A stretch of 19,490 nucleotides of DNA from NCBI GenBank assembly GCA_003132865.1, contig PKYZ01000862.1, positions 1-19,490 on the forward strand, written 5' to 3'. The DNA comes from Bryobacterales bacterium (GTDB taxonomy: Bacteria; Acidobacteriota; Terriglobia; Bryobacterales; Bryobacteraceae). A model generated the notes under the pieces. It had not been told where the DNA came from and did not search any database. It worked only from the letters and a program-made list of their open reading frames with translations. Shown here one piece after another: positions 1 to 7,190 of the stretch. Position numbers and translations under genes: made by a program. Position 1 is the stretch's first letter; every line of letters starts with the position of its first letter.

Positions 1-13
1 TATCCGCTGGTAA

Positions 14-526
14 ACATTCTCCCTTAAGGCTGCCGCCAAACCAGTTCTAAGCGAGGATAATTATCGGATATTTGAGGCGCTGCTCGACATCTTTGCCCAA
101 GACGAAAAGCATCGCAATAAGTTTGCCCACTGGCTATGGGCCTACTCCGATGCTGCACCCGAACACTTGATCCTCATCGATCCGATTGAACCGCTTCGGT
201 GGCAGAAGACATGTGCTCACTTGGCACCCTCCACTGGGTTTGTTGTCGTTCATGGTGAGAGTGCCCATGCGGCCCAATGGCTCAAGAGGGCGTCCTGCTA
301 TTCAAAGAAGGAACTTGAGCACATCCTAGCGGATTTTTACGATACGCTCAACTCAATCGCAGCATTCGTGAGATTGGTTAGCCCGGCTGCCCGTGAGGCC
401 GATCCAAAAGACGAAGAACGTTCCAAGCTACTGCATCAGCCTCGTCTGGCGCGAACGCTACACCTTCGCCGCCAACGGGAACAAACTCAAAGTACTCCAT
501 CAAAACCTGATGCACAGCCTGAATGA
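14..526 (+). pseudogene. 5'-damaged hypothetical protein, C-terminal part
   Basis: The reading frame is open from just after an in-frame TAA at 11-13 to the stop at 524-526. No ATG occurs near the front; the first usable start codon is TTG at 167, which would discard a conserved-looking stretch. The translated part before it contains the string NKFAHWLWAYS, and after it there is a helical region (DFYDTLNSIAAFVRLV) and a basic, polar tail. This looks like the C-terminal half of an uncharacterised bacterial family that I recall only as hypothetical proteins carrying a similar FAHWxWxxS segment. The stop at 11-13 implies that the gene is frameshifted or truncated at its front, or that the upstream part outside the window is in another frame. 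Function unknown. Confidence 0.45.
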
Positions 527-628
527 TTTCGCGCCGGGTGACGGTGATGCCGCCGGCTTCTACGGAGCACGTTGAGGGCGGATTGTCAAGCGCTGGCACA
601 TTTCGTATCCTAGCAAAGACAACACTAC

Positions 629-844
629 CTATCTTACCGGCCGTCTAAATCGGTAGACAGGCCCGTCTTGCGCATGGAGCAGGAGAGTCATCGTCTTGCG
701 ATACCGCGACACGTCCGCATAGCGGTCGCGCCGGCCAACCCTGGCCAAGCCCGCATCCGCCGCGGTGGTCACGTCGATGCTGCGCCGCCGGAGGCCAGCC
801 GCGATGTGGGCTGAGATGTGTTCGTCCGGATGAAAACGGTGGAC
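629..844 (-). pseudogene. Decayed DUF5615 (PIN-like) toxin remnant
   Basis: The frame ending at 629 reads FHPDEHISAHIAAGL and then DVTTAADAGLA, which matches the front of DUF5615 PIN-like proteins (a D-E-H-[IL] start followed by a DV-T-A-A-E-G segment). The next conserved part, GRVAVSQDDD, appears in a different frame (the one ending at 645). The final part, LLLHAQDGPVYRF, is back in the first frame. Two frameshifts are therefore needed to rebuild the protein. No start codon lies in frame at the expected place before VHRFHPDEH. DUF5615 proteins normally sit directly downstream of a DUF433 antitoxin-like protein, as here. I infer a dead toxin-antitoxin-like module. Confidence 0.6.
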
Positions 845-1068
845 ACCGATCGGGATGCTTCTTCCAGGCGCTCCGCCCGCATCGCCTGCTGGATCTCTTC
901 GATGTGATCGTAGTAGTAAGCGAGTGCTGCGTGGACGCCGGCAAGAGTGATAGCCGCGAATTGGGAGACGATCTGATCGAGCGTCATGCCCTGGTGTGCA
1001 TGCCACACCACGGCATCGAGCCCACGGACGCTGTGGCCCGCGATGCAGGCCTTGACATCAAAAGAATA
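769..1068 (-). pseudogene. DUF433 antitoxin-like protein, 5'-truncated
   Basis: The translated strand reads KACIAGHSVRGLDAVV, then WHAHQGMTLDQIVSQF, then ITLAGVHAALAYYYDHIEEI. This is the characteristic run of the DUF433 family (small helix-turn-helix antitoxins, VapB-like). The frame is closed by TAA at 1069-1071, only about eight codons before the conserved part, and the first ATG (1009-1011) lies inside the domain. The N-terminal beta-strand segment seen in normal members is missing. Downstream the frame runs on through SRSVSTVFIRTNTSQ to a stop at 769, overlapping the toxin remnant in another frame, so its own C-terminal end also looks damaged. It lies immediately upstream of cydA and points away from it. 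Confidence 0.65.
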
Positions 1069-1170
1069 TTATAGTTCCAGACCCGATATAGCTTTACTTC
1101 TTCGCGTGCAGCGGGGCCATTGTGCGAACATAAGGAGGAGCAAGGCGCGCCTCGAAATCCGTCTCGAATT

Positions 1171-2490
1171 ATGGATGCGTTGACTATCCACCGGCTGCAT
1201 TTCGCTTTCACCGTTACGTTCCACTACATCTTTCCGCAATTGACCATGGGCCTGGCGCTGCTGCTGGTAGTGCTCAAGACCATGGCGTTGCGCACGGGGG
1301 ACGAGCACTACAATCGCGCGGCGCGATTCTGGGCGCGGATCTTCGCCATCAACTTCGCCATGGGCGTGGTCACCGGCATCCCGATGGAATTCCAGTTCGG
1401 CACCAATTGGGCGCGCTTTTCGAAGTCGGCCGGCGGGGTGATCGGACAGACGCTGGCCATGGAAGGCGTGTTCTCGTTCTTCATGGAATCGAGTTTCCTG
1501 GGCCTGTTTTTGTTCGGCGAGAAAAAACTGGGACCCAGGAAGCACTGGCTCGCGGGCTTTCTGGTCTTCCTGGGATCGTGGCTTTCCGGATTCTTCATCG
1601 TGGCGACCGACGCCTGGATGCAGCATCCGGTGGGCTATGCGCTGGGGCCGCGGGGTGAGATTCTGCTGTCGAGCTTTTGGGCATTGCTGCTAAACCCGTG
1701 GCTGCTGTGGCAGTATCTGCACAACATGACGGGCGCGGTGGTGACGGCCGCGTTCGCGATGGCCGCAGTGGGCGCGTTTTACTTGTTGGTGAAGCGGGAG
1801 GAGCCGTACGGGCGGACGTTTGTGCGGGTCGGCGTGATTGCAGGTCTGGCGTCGGCTTTTCTGATGGTGTTTCCCACGGGCGACGGGCAAGGCAAGAACA
1901 TTGCGTTCCATCAGCCGGCTACGCTGGCCGCCATGGAGGGGCTGTTCGAAACCAAAGCAGGCGCGCCGCTCGCCCTGATCGGTCAACCGGACGTGGAGAA
2001 GCGCCGGCTGGACAACCCCCTGGAGGTGCCCCGCGCGCTGAGCTTTCTCACTTACCAGCGTTGGAAGGCGGAGGTGAAAGGTCTCGACGCCTTTCCGCCA
2101 GACCGTTGGCCGGATAACATCCCGCTGCTCTATTTCAGCTATCACATCATGGTGGGGCTGGGGACCATTTTCATCGCGGTGATGGCGCTGGCCGCGGTCG
2201 AACTGTGGCGCGGCCGGCTGTTCGCGCAACGCAAACTGCTTTGGCTGCTGATGCTGTCGGCGCCGTTTCCCTACATCGCCAACACGGCGGGTTGGATCAC
2301 GGCGGAAGCCGGGCGCCAGCCGTGGCTCATCTATGGCCTGATGCGCACGCCCGAAGGTGTGTCGCCACATGTTTCCGCGGGCAACGCGCTGTTTACGTTG
2401 ATCGGGTTCATGGGCATGTACGCGGTTTTGGCCATGCTGTTCCTGCTGCTGGTGTACCACGAGATCGAACACGGGCCGGAGGCGGCGTAA
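1171..2490 (+). CDS. cydA: Cytochrome bd quinol oxidase subunit I
   Basis: A 439-aa membrane protein: the subunit that oxidises quinol and holds the haems of a bd-type terminal oxidase in the inner membrane. Visible landmarks include FTVTFHYIFP near residue 18 (haem b595 histidine position), EFQFGTNW at 73-80, AMEG and FFMESSF with acidic residues 98 and 106 (proton-path positions), YLHNMTG with His184 (haem b558 ligand position), IMVG for the methionine ligand, and the C-terminal GRQPW. The Q-loop is short, and the position of the quinol-site lysine before LAAMEG holds threonine, while the glutamate is kept. ATG 1171 gives the family-typical N-terminus. An earlier TTG at 1120 only adds unconserved residues. 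A strong AAGGAGG at 1132-1138 lies over 30 bases upstream of the ATG, too far for normal use. cydB follows with a one-base overlap. Confidence 0.93.
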   Translation: MDALTIHRLHFAFTVTFHYIFPQLTMGLALLLVVLKTMALRTGDEHYNRAARFWARIFAINFAMGVVTGIPMEFQFGTNWARFSKSAGGVIGQTLAMEGVFSFFMESSFLGLFLFGEKKLGPRKHWLAGFLVFLGSWLSGFFIVATDAWMQHPVGYALGPRGEILLSSFWALLLNPWLLWQYLHNMTGAVVTAAFAMAAVGAFYLLVKREEPYGRTFVRVGVIAGLASAFLMVFPTGDGQGKNIAFHQPATLAAMEGLFETKAGAPLALIGQPDVEKRRLDNPLEVPRALSFLTYQRWKAEVKGLDAFPPDRWPDNIPLLYFSYHIMVGLGTIFIAVMALAAVELWRGRLFAQRKLLWLLMLSAPFPYIANTAGWITAEAGRQPWLIYGLMRTPEGVSPHVSAGNALFTLIGFMGMYAVLAMLFLLLVYHEIEHGPEAA

Positions 2491-3524
2491 TGCAGACGAT
2501 CTGGTTCATGCTGGTGGCGGTGATGATCGCCGTGTACGTGGTGCTGGACGGATTCGACCTGGGGGCGGGCATCGTCCAGCTCCTGGTAGCGCGCACGGAT
2601 CGCGAGCGGCGGCAGGTGCTGCGCTCGATCGGTCCGGTGTGGGATGGCAATGAAGTGTGGCTGCTGGCCGGCGGCGGCACGCTGTTCTTCGCGTTTCCGG
2701 CGCTGTACGCATCCAGCTTCAGCGGATTCTATCTGCCGCTGATGATGGTGTTGTGGCTGCTGATCCTGCGCGGCATTTCGATCGAGTTTCGCAATCACAT
2801 CGACAGCTTGGTATGGAAGCCGTTCTGGGACGTGGTGTTCGGCGGAGCGAGCGCGCTGCTGGCCATCTTCTTCGGCGCGGCGCTGGGCAACGTGGTGCGC
2901 GGCGTGCCGCTCGACGATGCCAACGAGTTCTTCCTGCCGCTGTGGACCAATTTTGGGATTGGGCGCGAGGTGGGCATTCTGGACTGGTACACCGTGCTGA
3001 TAGCGGTGGCGGCGTTTGCGACGCTCACGGTGCACGGCGCGCTGTGGGTGGCGCTGAAGACGGACGGCGAATTGGAGCAACGCGCGCGCAAGGTGGCGCA
3101 GGCGGGTTGGTGGTGCTTGCTGCCGCTTACCGTGGCGATCACGTGGTGCAGTTTCGCGATCCAGCCGCGGCTTAGCCAGAGCTTCAGCGCACGGCCCTGG
3201 GGCTACGTGTTTCCGTTGCTGGCGGTGGCCGGGCTGATCGGCACGCGCGCGATGCACCGCCGAAATGTCGCGCCGTTCTTGTGCTCGTCGCTGTTCATCG
3301 TGGGGATGCTGACCAGCGCCGCGTTCGGGCTGTATCCTTATATGCTGCCGTCGAACACGGACCCGCGGCTCGGGCTGACGGTCTACAACGCGGCCGCCGC
3401 GCCGTACGGGTTGAAGGTGGGGCTGGCGTGGTTCATTCCGGGGATGCTGCTCACTACGGGTTACTTCGTTTATACCTATCGCAGCTTTGCGGGGAAGGTG
3501 GCGCTCGAGGAGGAAGGGTACTGA
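2490..3524 (+). CDS. cydB: Cytochrome bd quinol oxidase subunit II
   Basis: A 344-aa, very hydrophobic protein, the partner of CydA in the bd oxidase. The N-terminus shows YVVLDGFDLGAG followed by GPVWDGNEVWLLAGGG, the two best-known CydB signatures. Later come repeated membrane segments and SNTDPRLGLTVYNAAA near the C-terminus, also typical. The length agrees with ordinary CydB proteins (about 335-380 aa). The start ATG shares its A with the TAA of cydA, so translation is probably coupled. No small CydX-like frame and no cydCD exporter genes are seen after it; the next gene is convergent and ends one base away. No clear terminator hairpin separates the two. Confidence 0.93.
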   Translation: MQTIWFMLVAVMIAVYVVLDGFDLGAGIVQLLVARTDRERRQVLRSIGPVWDGNEVWLLAGGGTLFFAFPALYASSFSGFYLPLMMVLWLLILRGISIEFRNHIDSLVWKPFWDVVFGGASALLAIFFGAALGNVVRGVPLDDANEFFLPLWTNFGIGREVGILDWYTVLIAVAAFATLTVHGALWVALKTDGELEQRARKVAQAGWWCLLPLTVAITWCSFAIQPRLSQSFSARPWGYVFPLLAVAGLIGTRAMHRRNVAPFLCSSLFIVGMLTSAAFGLYPYMLPSNTDPRLGLTVYNAAAAPYGLKVGLAWFIPGMLLTTGYFVYTYRSFAGKVALEEEGY

Positions 3525-3525
3525 G

Positions 3526-4152
3526 TCAGTCCGGTCTCTGCGCTGCCAGGGCTCTGCCAAGAACGATTAGATCTGCGAAGACGCTCGCCTCGAATGCTGA
3601 TCTTGCGCCGGCGTTCCGCATGATCCCTGACAAGCCCCGGCGCAATCCACGATAAATTGCGGCCATTTGCCTCACCGTCGGTTGATGATCTGTTAACACG
3701 AGGGCGTTGCGTAATTCCCGAAAGACTCCGGGCGGCTTGCCATCATGAACGTACACATCCGTGCCGCTGAGGTCACTCAGCGATTTGCCCGCCCTCCAAT
3801 TGCGCGATTCAAAGACGCACCAGGTATGGGACGGCTCTTTAAACCTCTGCCATCCGACGGTCAAGCCAAGTTCGAAAGGCATGTTGAATCGAGGCGTCGC
3901 GGGTCGTTTCTGATTCAGCTCGACGCGGGACAGATCGTGGAAGGAGTACCTGCAATCTCGGATCAGATCGACAATTCGATCAAGCCGGCGCTTGCCGCCC
4001 GGAATCTGGACCGTCGCCCGTGGTTCCAGCCCGAAGGCGATGAGGCCGGCGATATACGCCAAATAGAGGGGCTCGAAGCCTCGGTCATACGGAATGTTTA
4101 GAAACACACCGTATTCGTCAGCGCGAGGTGCGTTGTGCTTGTTTTGGGCCAC
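3526..4152 (-). CDS. TIR-like nucleotide-binding-fold protein (hypothetical)
   Basis: A 208-aa soluble protein. The N-terminal part YGVFLNIPYDRGFEPLY, then RLDRIVDLIRDCRYSFHDLSR, then RFNMPFELGLTVG resembles a family of hypothetical proteins related to TIR-like or nucleoside-deoxyribosyltransferase-like folds. In these the first strand is followed by a small polar loop, and a conserved FELG helix carries a glutamate that could be catalytic. The link to TIR NADases is inference from this pattern, not a firm assignment. The start ATG (4150-4152) lies within the end of the small helix-turn-helix gene upstream, so the two overlap by 35 bases and are probably one transcript. The gene converges on cydB. 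A defence-type role is possible because TIR-like proteins often serve there, but nothing in the sequence proves it. Confidence 0.6.
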   Translation of the reverse strand: MAQNKHNAPRADEYGVFLNIPYDRGFEPLYLAYIAGLIAFGLEPRATVQIPGGKRRLDRIVDLIRDCRYSFHDLSRVELNQKRPATPRFNMPFELGLTVGWQRFKEPSHTWCVFESRNWRAGKSLSDLSGTDVYVHDGKPPGVFRELRNALVLTDHQPTVRQMAAIYRGLRRGLSGIMRNAGARSAFEASVFADLIVLGRALAAQRPD

Positions 4153-4312
4153 GGGGTTTGCGGTTCGACGGCAAGGGATGCGGCGCCTTCGATCCGCTCA
4201 GTTCAGCGGCGAGCGCAATCAACTCCTTCATACGGCGCTCAGACACACCCACTCTCCTCGCAGTTTCCTCGATGGAAAGTGGTGCGTGCGAGATGTAGAT
4301 TTTGGGCTTCAT
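4118..4312 (-). CDS. Small helix-turn-helix protein, copy 1
   Basis: A 64-aa protein. Residues 13-37 (SIEETARRVGVSERRMKEL and following) form a compact helix-turn-helix of the kind seen in MerR or excisionase-like small DNA-binding proteins. The C-terminal third is basic and proline-rich. Its 3' end overlaps the start of the TIR-like gene by 35 bases, suggesting translational coupling and perhaps autoregulation of the pair. A second, diverged copy of the same gene lies 34 bases upstream on the same strand. I did not recognise a named family. The helix-turn-helix reading rests on the pattern of hydrophobic positions and the V-G-V-S turn. Confidence 0.6.
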   Translation of the reverse strand: MKPKIYISHAPLSIEETARRVGVSERRMKELIALAAELSGSKAPHPLPSNRKPRGPKQAQRTSR

Positions 4313-4346
4313 GGCTACGCTCTAAGTGTAGCAGTTCTGCTGGCCC

Positions 4347-4541
4347 TTATGAACACTCGGCCTGCCGTTCGACCCCACGGAACGCGCGCTCCGTCATCTC
4401 AGCGGCAAGAGCAACCAGTTGCTTCGTGCGGCGCCTGGGTACGCCCGCCCTCCTCGCAACCTCCTCGATGGAAGGGCCCGGACGCGGATTCTTTCCGGCT
4501 GTTGCACGATCCGGCGCGGAAGAAGCTGTTACGCTGAGCAT
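4347..4541 (-). CDS. Small helix-turn-helix protein, diverged copy 2
   Basis: Also 64 codons. Its core SIEEVARRAGVPRRRTKQL aligns with copy 1 without gaps; about 18 of 26 residues through the helix-turn-helix are identical by eye. The N-terminal 25 residues and the C-terminal tail are unrelated to copy 1. The turn serine is replaced by proline, which could weaken DNA binding. The ATG at 4539-4541 sits directly against the proposed GTG start of the divergent epimerase gene at 4542. Both starts cannot have ordinary leader sequences, so this copy may be a dying paralogue. Alternatively, the three minus-strand genes (copy 2, copy 1, TIR-like) may form one operon. Confidence 0.4.
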   Translation of the reverse strand: MLSVTASSAPDRATAGKNPRPGPSIEEVARRAGVPRRRTKQLVALAAEMTERAFRGVERQAECS

Positions 4542-5240
4542 GTGCGCGGCTGGTCTGAACTGCCCGACGACCGACTCCTGATCGACGTGTCTCTCTGGTC
4601 CGCGGACCTGGCCAACCTCGAAGCGGTCGTGCGCCGTCTCTCGCCCTGGGCCGATTCCTTCCATCTCGATGTGGCCGACGGACATTTCGTTCCGAGCCTG
4701 CTCTTCTTTCCCGACCTGATTCGCGCCATCCGCCCGCACACCACCGTTCCCTTTCATGTGCACCTGATGGCCGAGTATCCATCGCTCGTCGCCGGAGAGT
4801 TTCTGGATGCCGGCGCAGACCTGCTCACGGTGCACGTGGAGAACGGCGAGCGCGAAGCCGGTGCGGCCATCGAGCAAACGCTCCGGCGGGGATGCGGCGC
4901 GGGAGTGACATTGAAGCTCGAAACGCCCGTATCCGCCGTGCTGCCGTATCTCGATGCCGTCGAGGTCATTATCCTGTTGGGCACCGAGGTGGGCGTGAAA
5001 GGACGCGACCTTGCGCCGCAGGCGTGCGACCGTTTACGCGAGGCGCGCAGTCTGCTGCGGGAGCATGCCAAGCCCGGTGTGCGCCTGGTGGCTGACGGCG
5101 GCATCCGCACCCACACTGTGGGCGAGTTGCACGCGGCCGGTGCGGACGCGGTCGTGCCCGGCTCGCTGGTCTTCCAATCCGCGGACTTGGAGTATACGTT
5201 TCGCTGGCTCCGCAGTCACTCGGCCCCGACCGTTACATAA
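4542..5240 (+). CDS. Ribulose-phosphate 3-epimerase family protein
   Basis: A 232-aa TIM-barrel protein. The first strand and loop read LLIDVSLWSADLANL, corresponding to the usual APSxLSADFxxL. FHLDVADGHFVP supplies the histidine and aspartate metal ligands, FHVHLM the second histidine, and VADGGIRTHT the second aspartate, so all four metal ligands are kept. PGSLVF is the phosphate-binding end. The loop normally reading MSVNPGFGGQ is here LLGTEVGVKGRD, so the substrate may differ from ribulose 5-phosphate (another ketose phosphate is possible). GTG 4542 is chosen because the conserved first strand needs residues before 4587 and no better start lies nearby. The ribosome-binding site is weak. 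The 3' end overlaps the convergent GH127 gene by 25 bases. Confidence 0.75.
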   Translation: MRGWSELPDDRLLIDVSLWSADLANLEAVVRRLSPWADSFHLDVADGHFVPSLLFFPDLIRAIRPHTTVPFHVHLMAEYPSLVAGEFLDAGADLLTVHVENGEREAGAAIEQTLRRGCGAGVTLKLETPVSAVLPYLDAVEVIILLGTEVGVKGRDLAPQACDRLREARSLLREHAKPGVRLVADGGIRTHTVGELHAAGADAVVPGSLVFQSADLEYTFRWLRSHSAPTVT

Positions 5241-7177
5241 GGGACCCAAACCTCCATGCGGGATGGCTCGCGATTGGCCCATGCATAGTAAGGAATGAAG
5301 GTCAGCGCCACCACTTTCCCAGGACGTTCGAATTGTTCTCGAAACGCCCGGTAGAGCGGCTCGCTGCTGAACGGATGGTCCACGACGGTCCCCCGGTGTT
5401 TCAGCACCAGAACGCCGCCCAGCAAATCCGCCTGAAAGTCACTGACAAAGCCGCTTCCGTCGTCGAGCAGCGAGGCGTCAAACAGGTTGAATCCGGGTTG
5501 ATCGGGCTGCTCCAGGCAATAGACCAGCGGGCCGCGCTCCAGCGCCACGCGGCCGGCGTCTTCTCGCACCAGAGGATTCGCGCGCACCAGCCGCGGTTTC
5601 ATCTCGAACGCGACGTGCACCTTGTCGCCCGGCTCCCAGCGGCGATGAATCTCGAAATACTCTCCAGGCTTGGGTGATTCCCGTTGCGACCAGCCGTCGG
5701 CCGTGATGGTGGCCCCATCCGACCAAGCCGGGATGCGCACAAACAGGCTGAACTCGGCGGCGCGCGCCGGATCGACGGTGAAATCCACCGCGCCCTTCCA
5801 CGGGTATTCGGTTTGCTGCGCGATGCGTATACCCGTGCCGTTCTCAAGCTGCCAATCCAGCGTGGAAGTGTGGAACAGATTGACGTACACGCCTTGTGGG
5901 CTGGTGCTATAAATGTAGCCGGGCAGTGACGCCAAGATACGTTCCAGATTCGGCGGGCAGCAAGTGGTGTCATACCACTCGTTGCGAATCTTCTCGCCAG
6001 ACGATTCCAGCGGATTGCGGTAGCAATAGAGCGTACCCGAAAGCGACATGCCCGAGTTGATGCCGTTGTAAAGCGCGCGTTCCATCACGTCGGCGAAGCG
6101 CGATTCGCCCAGCGCCAGCAGCATGCGCCAGTTCCACATCATGTTGCCGATGGCGGCGCAGCTTTCGCCATACGCCTGTGCGTTGGGCAGTTCGTAGGCT
6201 TCGCCGAACGCCTCGCCGGCCTCGCGCGAGCCCACCCCGCCGGTGATGTACATCTTGCGGTTCACCAGGTCGCGCCACAGAGTTTCGAGCGTTTTCAAAT
6301 AAGCGGGGTCGCCGGTTTCCATGTAGTAATCCGTGGCTCCGCAGGAAGCGTACATGGCGCGCACCGCGTGGCCTTCGAACTCCGTGCGCGCAGTGAACGG
6401 CTTGCCGCTGAACAGATACACGAGTTGGTCGTCGGTAAGATGCAGGCGCTCGCGCTCGACGCCCGAGAGCAGATAGCCGGCGAAATCCAGATAGCGGCGG
6501 TCGCCTGTGGTGCGGTATAGCTCGACGAGCGCCATTTCGAATTCCGGATGTCCGGTGAGCGCGGGACGCTTCTGCGGTCCGAAGTTCTCCACCATGTAAT
6601 TGGCGAAGCGGATGCCGCCATCGAGCAGCTTGCGGTCGCCGGTGGCGCGGTAGTACGCGATAGCCGCCTGCAGCAAATGGCCCATGCAGTAGAGCTCGTG
6701 GGAGCGATACATTTCGGTGAAGCGTTTGGGCGTGCGCTCTTCGCTCCAGTAAGTGTTCAGGTAGCCGCTGGGCTCTTGCGCGGCGAGGATGATGCCGGTG
6801 AGGCGGTCGAACTCTGCACGAAGTTTCGGTTGCTCGCCTGACTGCAACACGAACGCTACGGCCTCCATCCATTTGTATAGGTCGGAATCGGTATAGAGCG
6901 GACCGCGCCGGGGAACGTCTTTCTTGCCCTCCAGGCGCAGGAAGTTATCGACCACGCCGTGCTGCTCCAGTTCCGCGAGCATCGTAGGGATGCTCTTCTC
7001 CACGTTGATCGCGCGGCGGGCGCTCCAGAAGCCGTCGCCCATTTTGACCGCGCGGATGGGCACGGCGTGCAGCTTGGCGTGGGGCGAGTGAGTGACGGAC
7101 ACGACGCCCTCGGATTGCCAGTCGCTATCGGCGGCGAGCAGCAGGGGCGCAATACATAAAAGCAAAAAGGTGCGCAT
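5216..7177 (-). CDS. GH127 family beta-L-arabinofuranosidase-like glycosidase, exported
   Basis: A 653-aa protein starting with a short hydrophobic signal peptide (MRTFLLLCIAPLLLAAD). The body matches glycoside hydrolase family 127 (old DUF1680), zinc-dependent enzymes that use a cysteine nucleophile to remove beta-L-arabinofuranose. Signatures are GFWSARR near the front, SGYLNTYW, YRSHELYCMGHL, ITGGVGSREAGEAFGEAY with a candidate acid/base glutamate, AYGESCAAIGN giving the zinc Glu and Cys, and YDTTCCPPNLERI with the paired cysteines, one being the nucleophile. A beta-sandwich C-terminus follows (GRVALERGPLVYCLE). The length is normal. The ATG at 7175-7177 comes 13 bases after the stop of the upstream hydrolase gene, so the two are probably co-transcribed. 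It likely acts on plant or microbial arabinose-containing glycans in the periplasm. Confidence 0.88.
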   Translation of the reverse strand: MRTFLLLCIAPLLLAADSDWQSEGVVSVTHSPHAKLHAVPIRAVKMGDGFWSARRAINVEKSIPTMLAELEQHGVVDNFLRLEGKKDVPRRGPLYTDSDLYKWMEAVAFVLQSGEQPKLRAEFDRLTGIILAAQEPSGYLNTYWSEERTPKRFTEMYRSHELYCMGHLLQAAIAYYRATGDRKLLDGGIRFANYMVENFGPQKRPALTGHPEFEMALVELYRTTGDRRYLDFAGYLLSGVERERLHLTDDQLVYLFSGKPFTARTEFEGHAVRAMYASCGATDYYMETGDPAYLKTLETLWRDLVNRKMYITGGVGSREAGEAFGEAYELPNAQAYGESCAAIGNMMWNWRMLLALGESRFADVMERALYNGINSGMSLSGTLYCYRNPLESSGEKIRNEWYDTTCCPPNLERILASLPGYIYSTSPQGVYVNLFHTSTLDWQLENGTGIRIAQQTEYPWKGAVDFTVDPARAAEFSLFVRIPAWSDGATITADGWSQRESPKPGEYFEIHRRWEPGDKVHVAFEMKPRLVRANPLVREDAGRVALERGPLVYCLEQPDQPGFNLFDASLLDDGSGFVSDFQADLLGGVLVLKHRGTVVDHPFSSEPLYRAFREQFERPGKVVALTFIPYYAWANREPSRMEVWVPYVTVGAE

Positions 7178-7190
7178 GACTCATTCCATC

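Noticed and set aside
378..599. Minus-strand frame of 73 aa with a plausible helical start
   Set aside because: It lies mostly antisense to the tail of the left-edge hypothetical gene, has no recognised motif, and the plus frame matches a remembered family better.
1052..1072. TTGACA and TATTAT as a cydA promoter
   Set aside because: The two boxes are only 9 bases apart, too close for a sigma-70 promoter, and TTGACA is part of the DUF433 remnant.
1690..2472. Long minus-strand frame antisense to cydA
   Set aside because: Composition is rich in Arg, His and Gln as expected of a shadow of a membrane protein gene; it shows no motif. The same holds for 2331-3560 opposite cydB.
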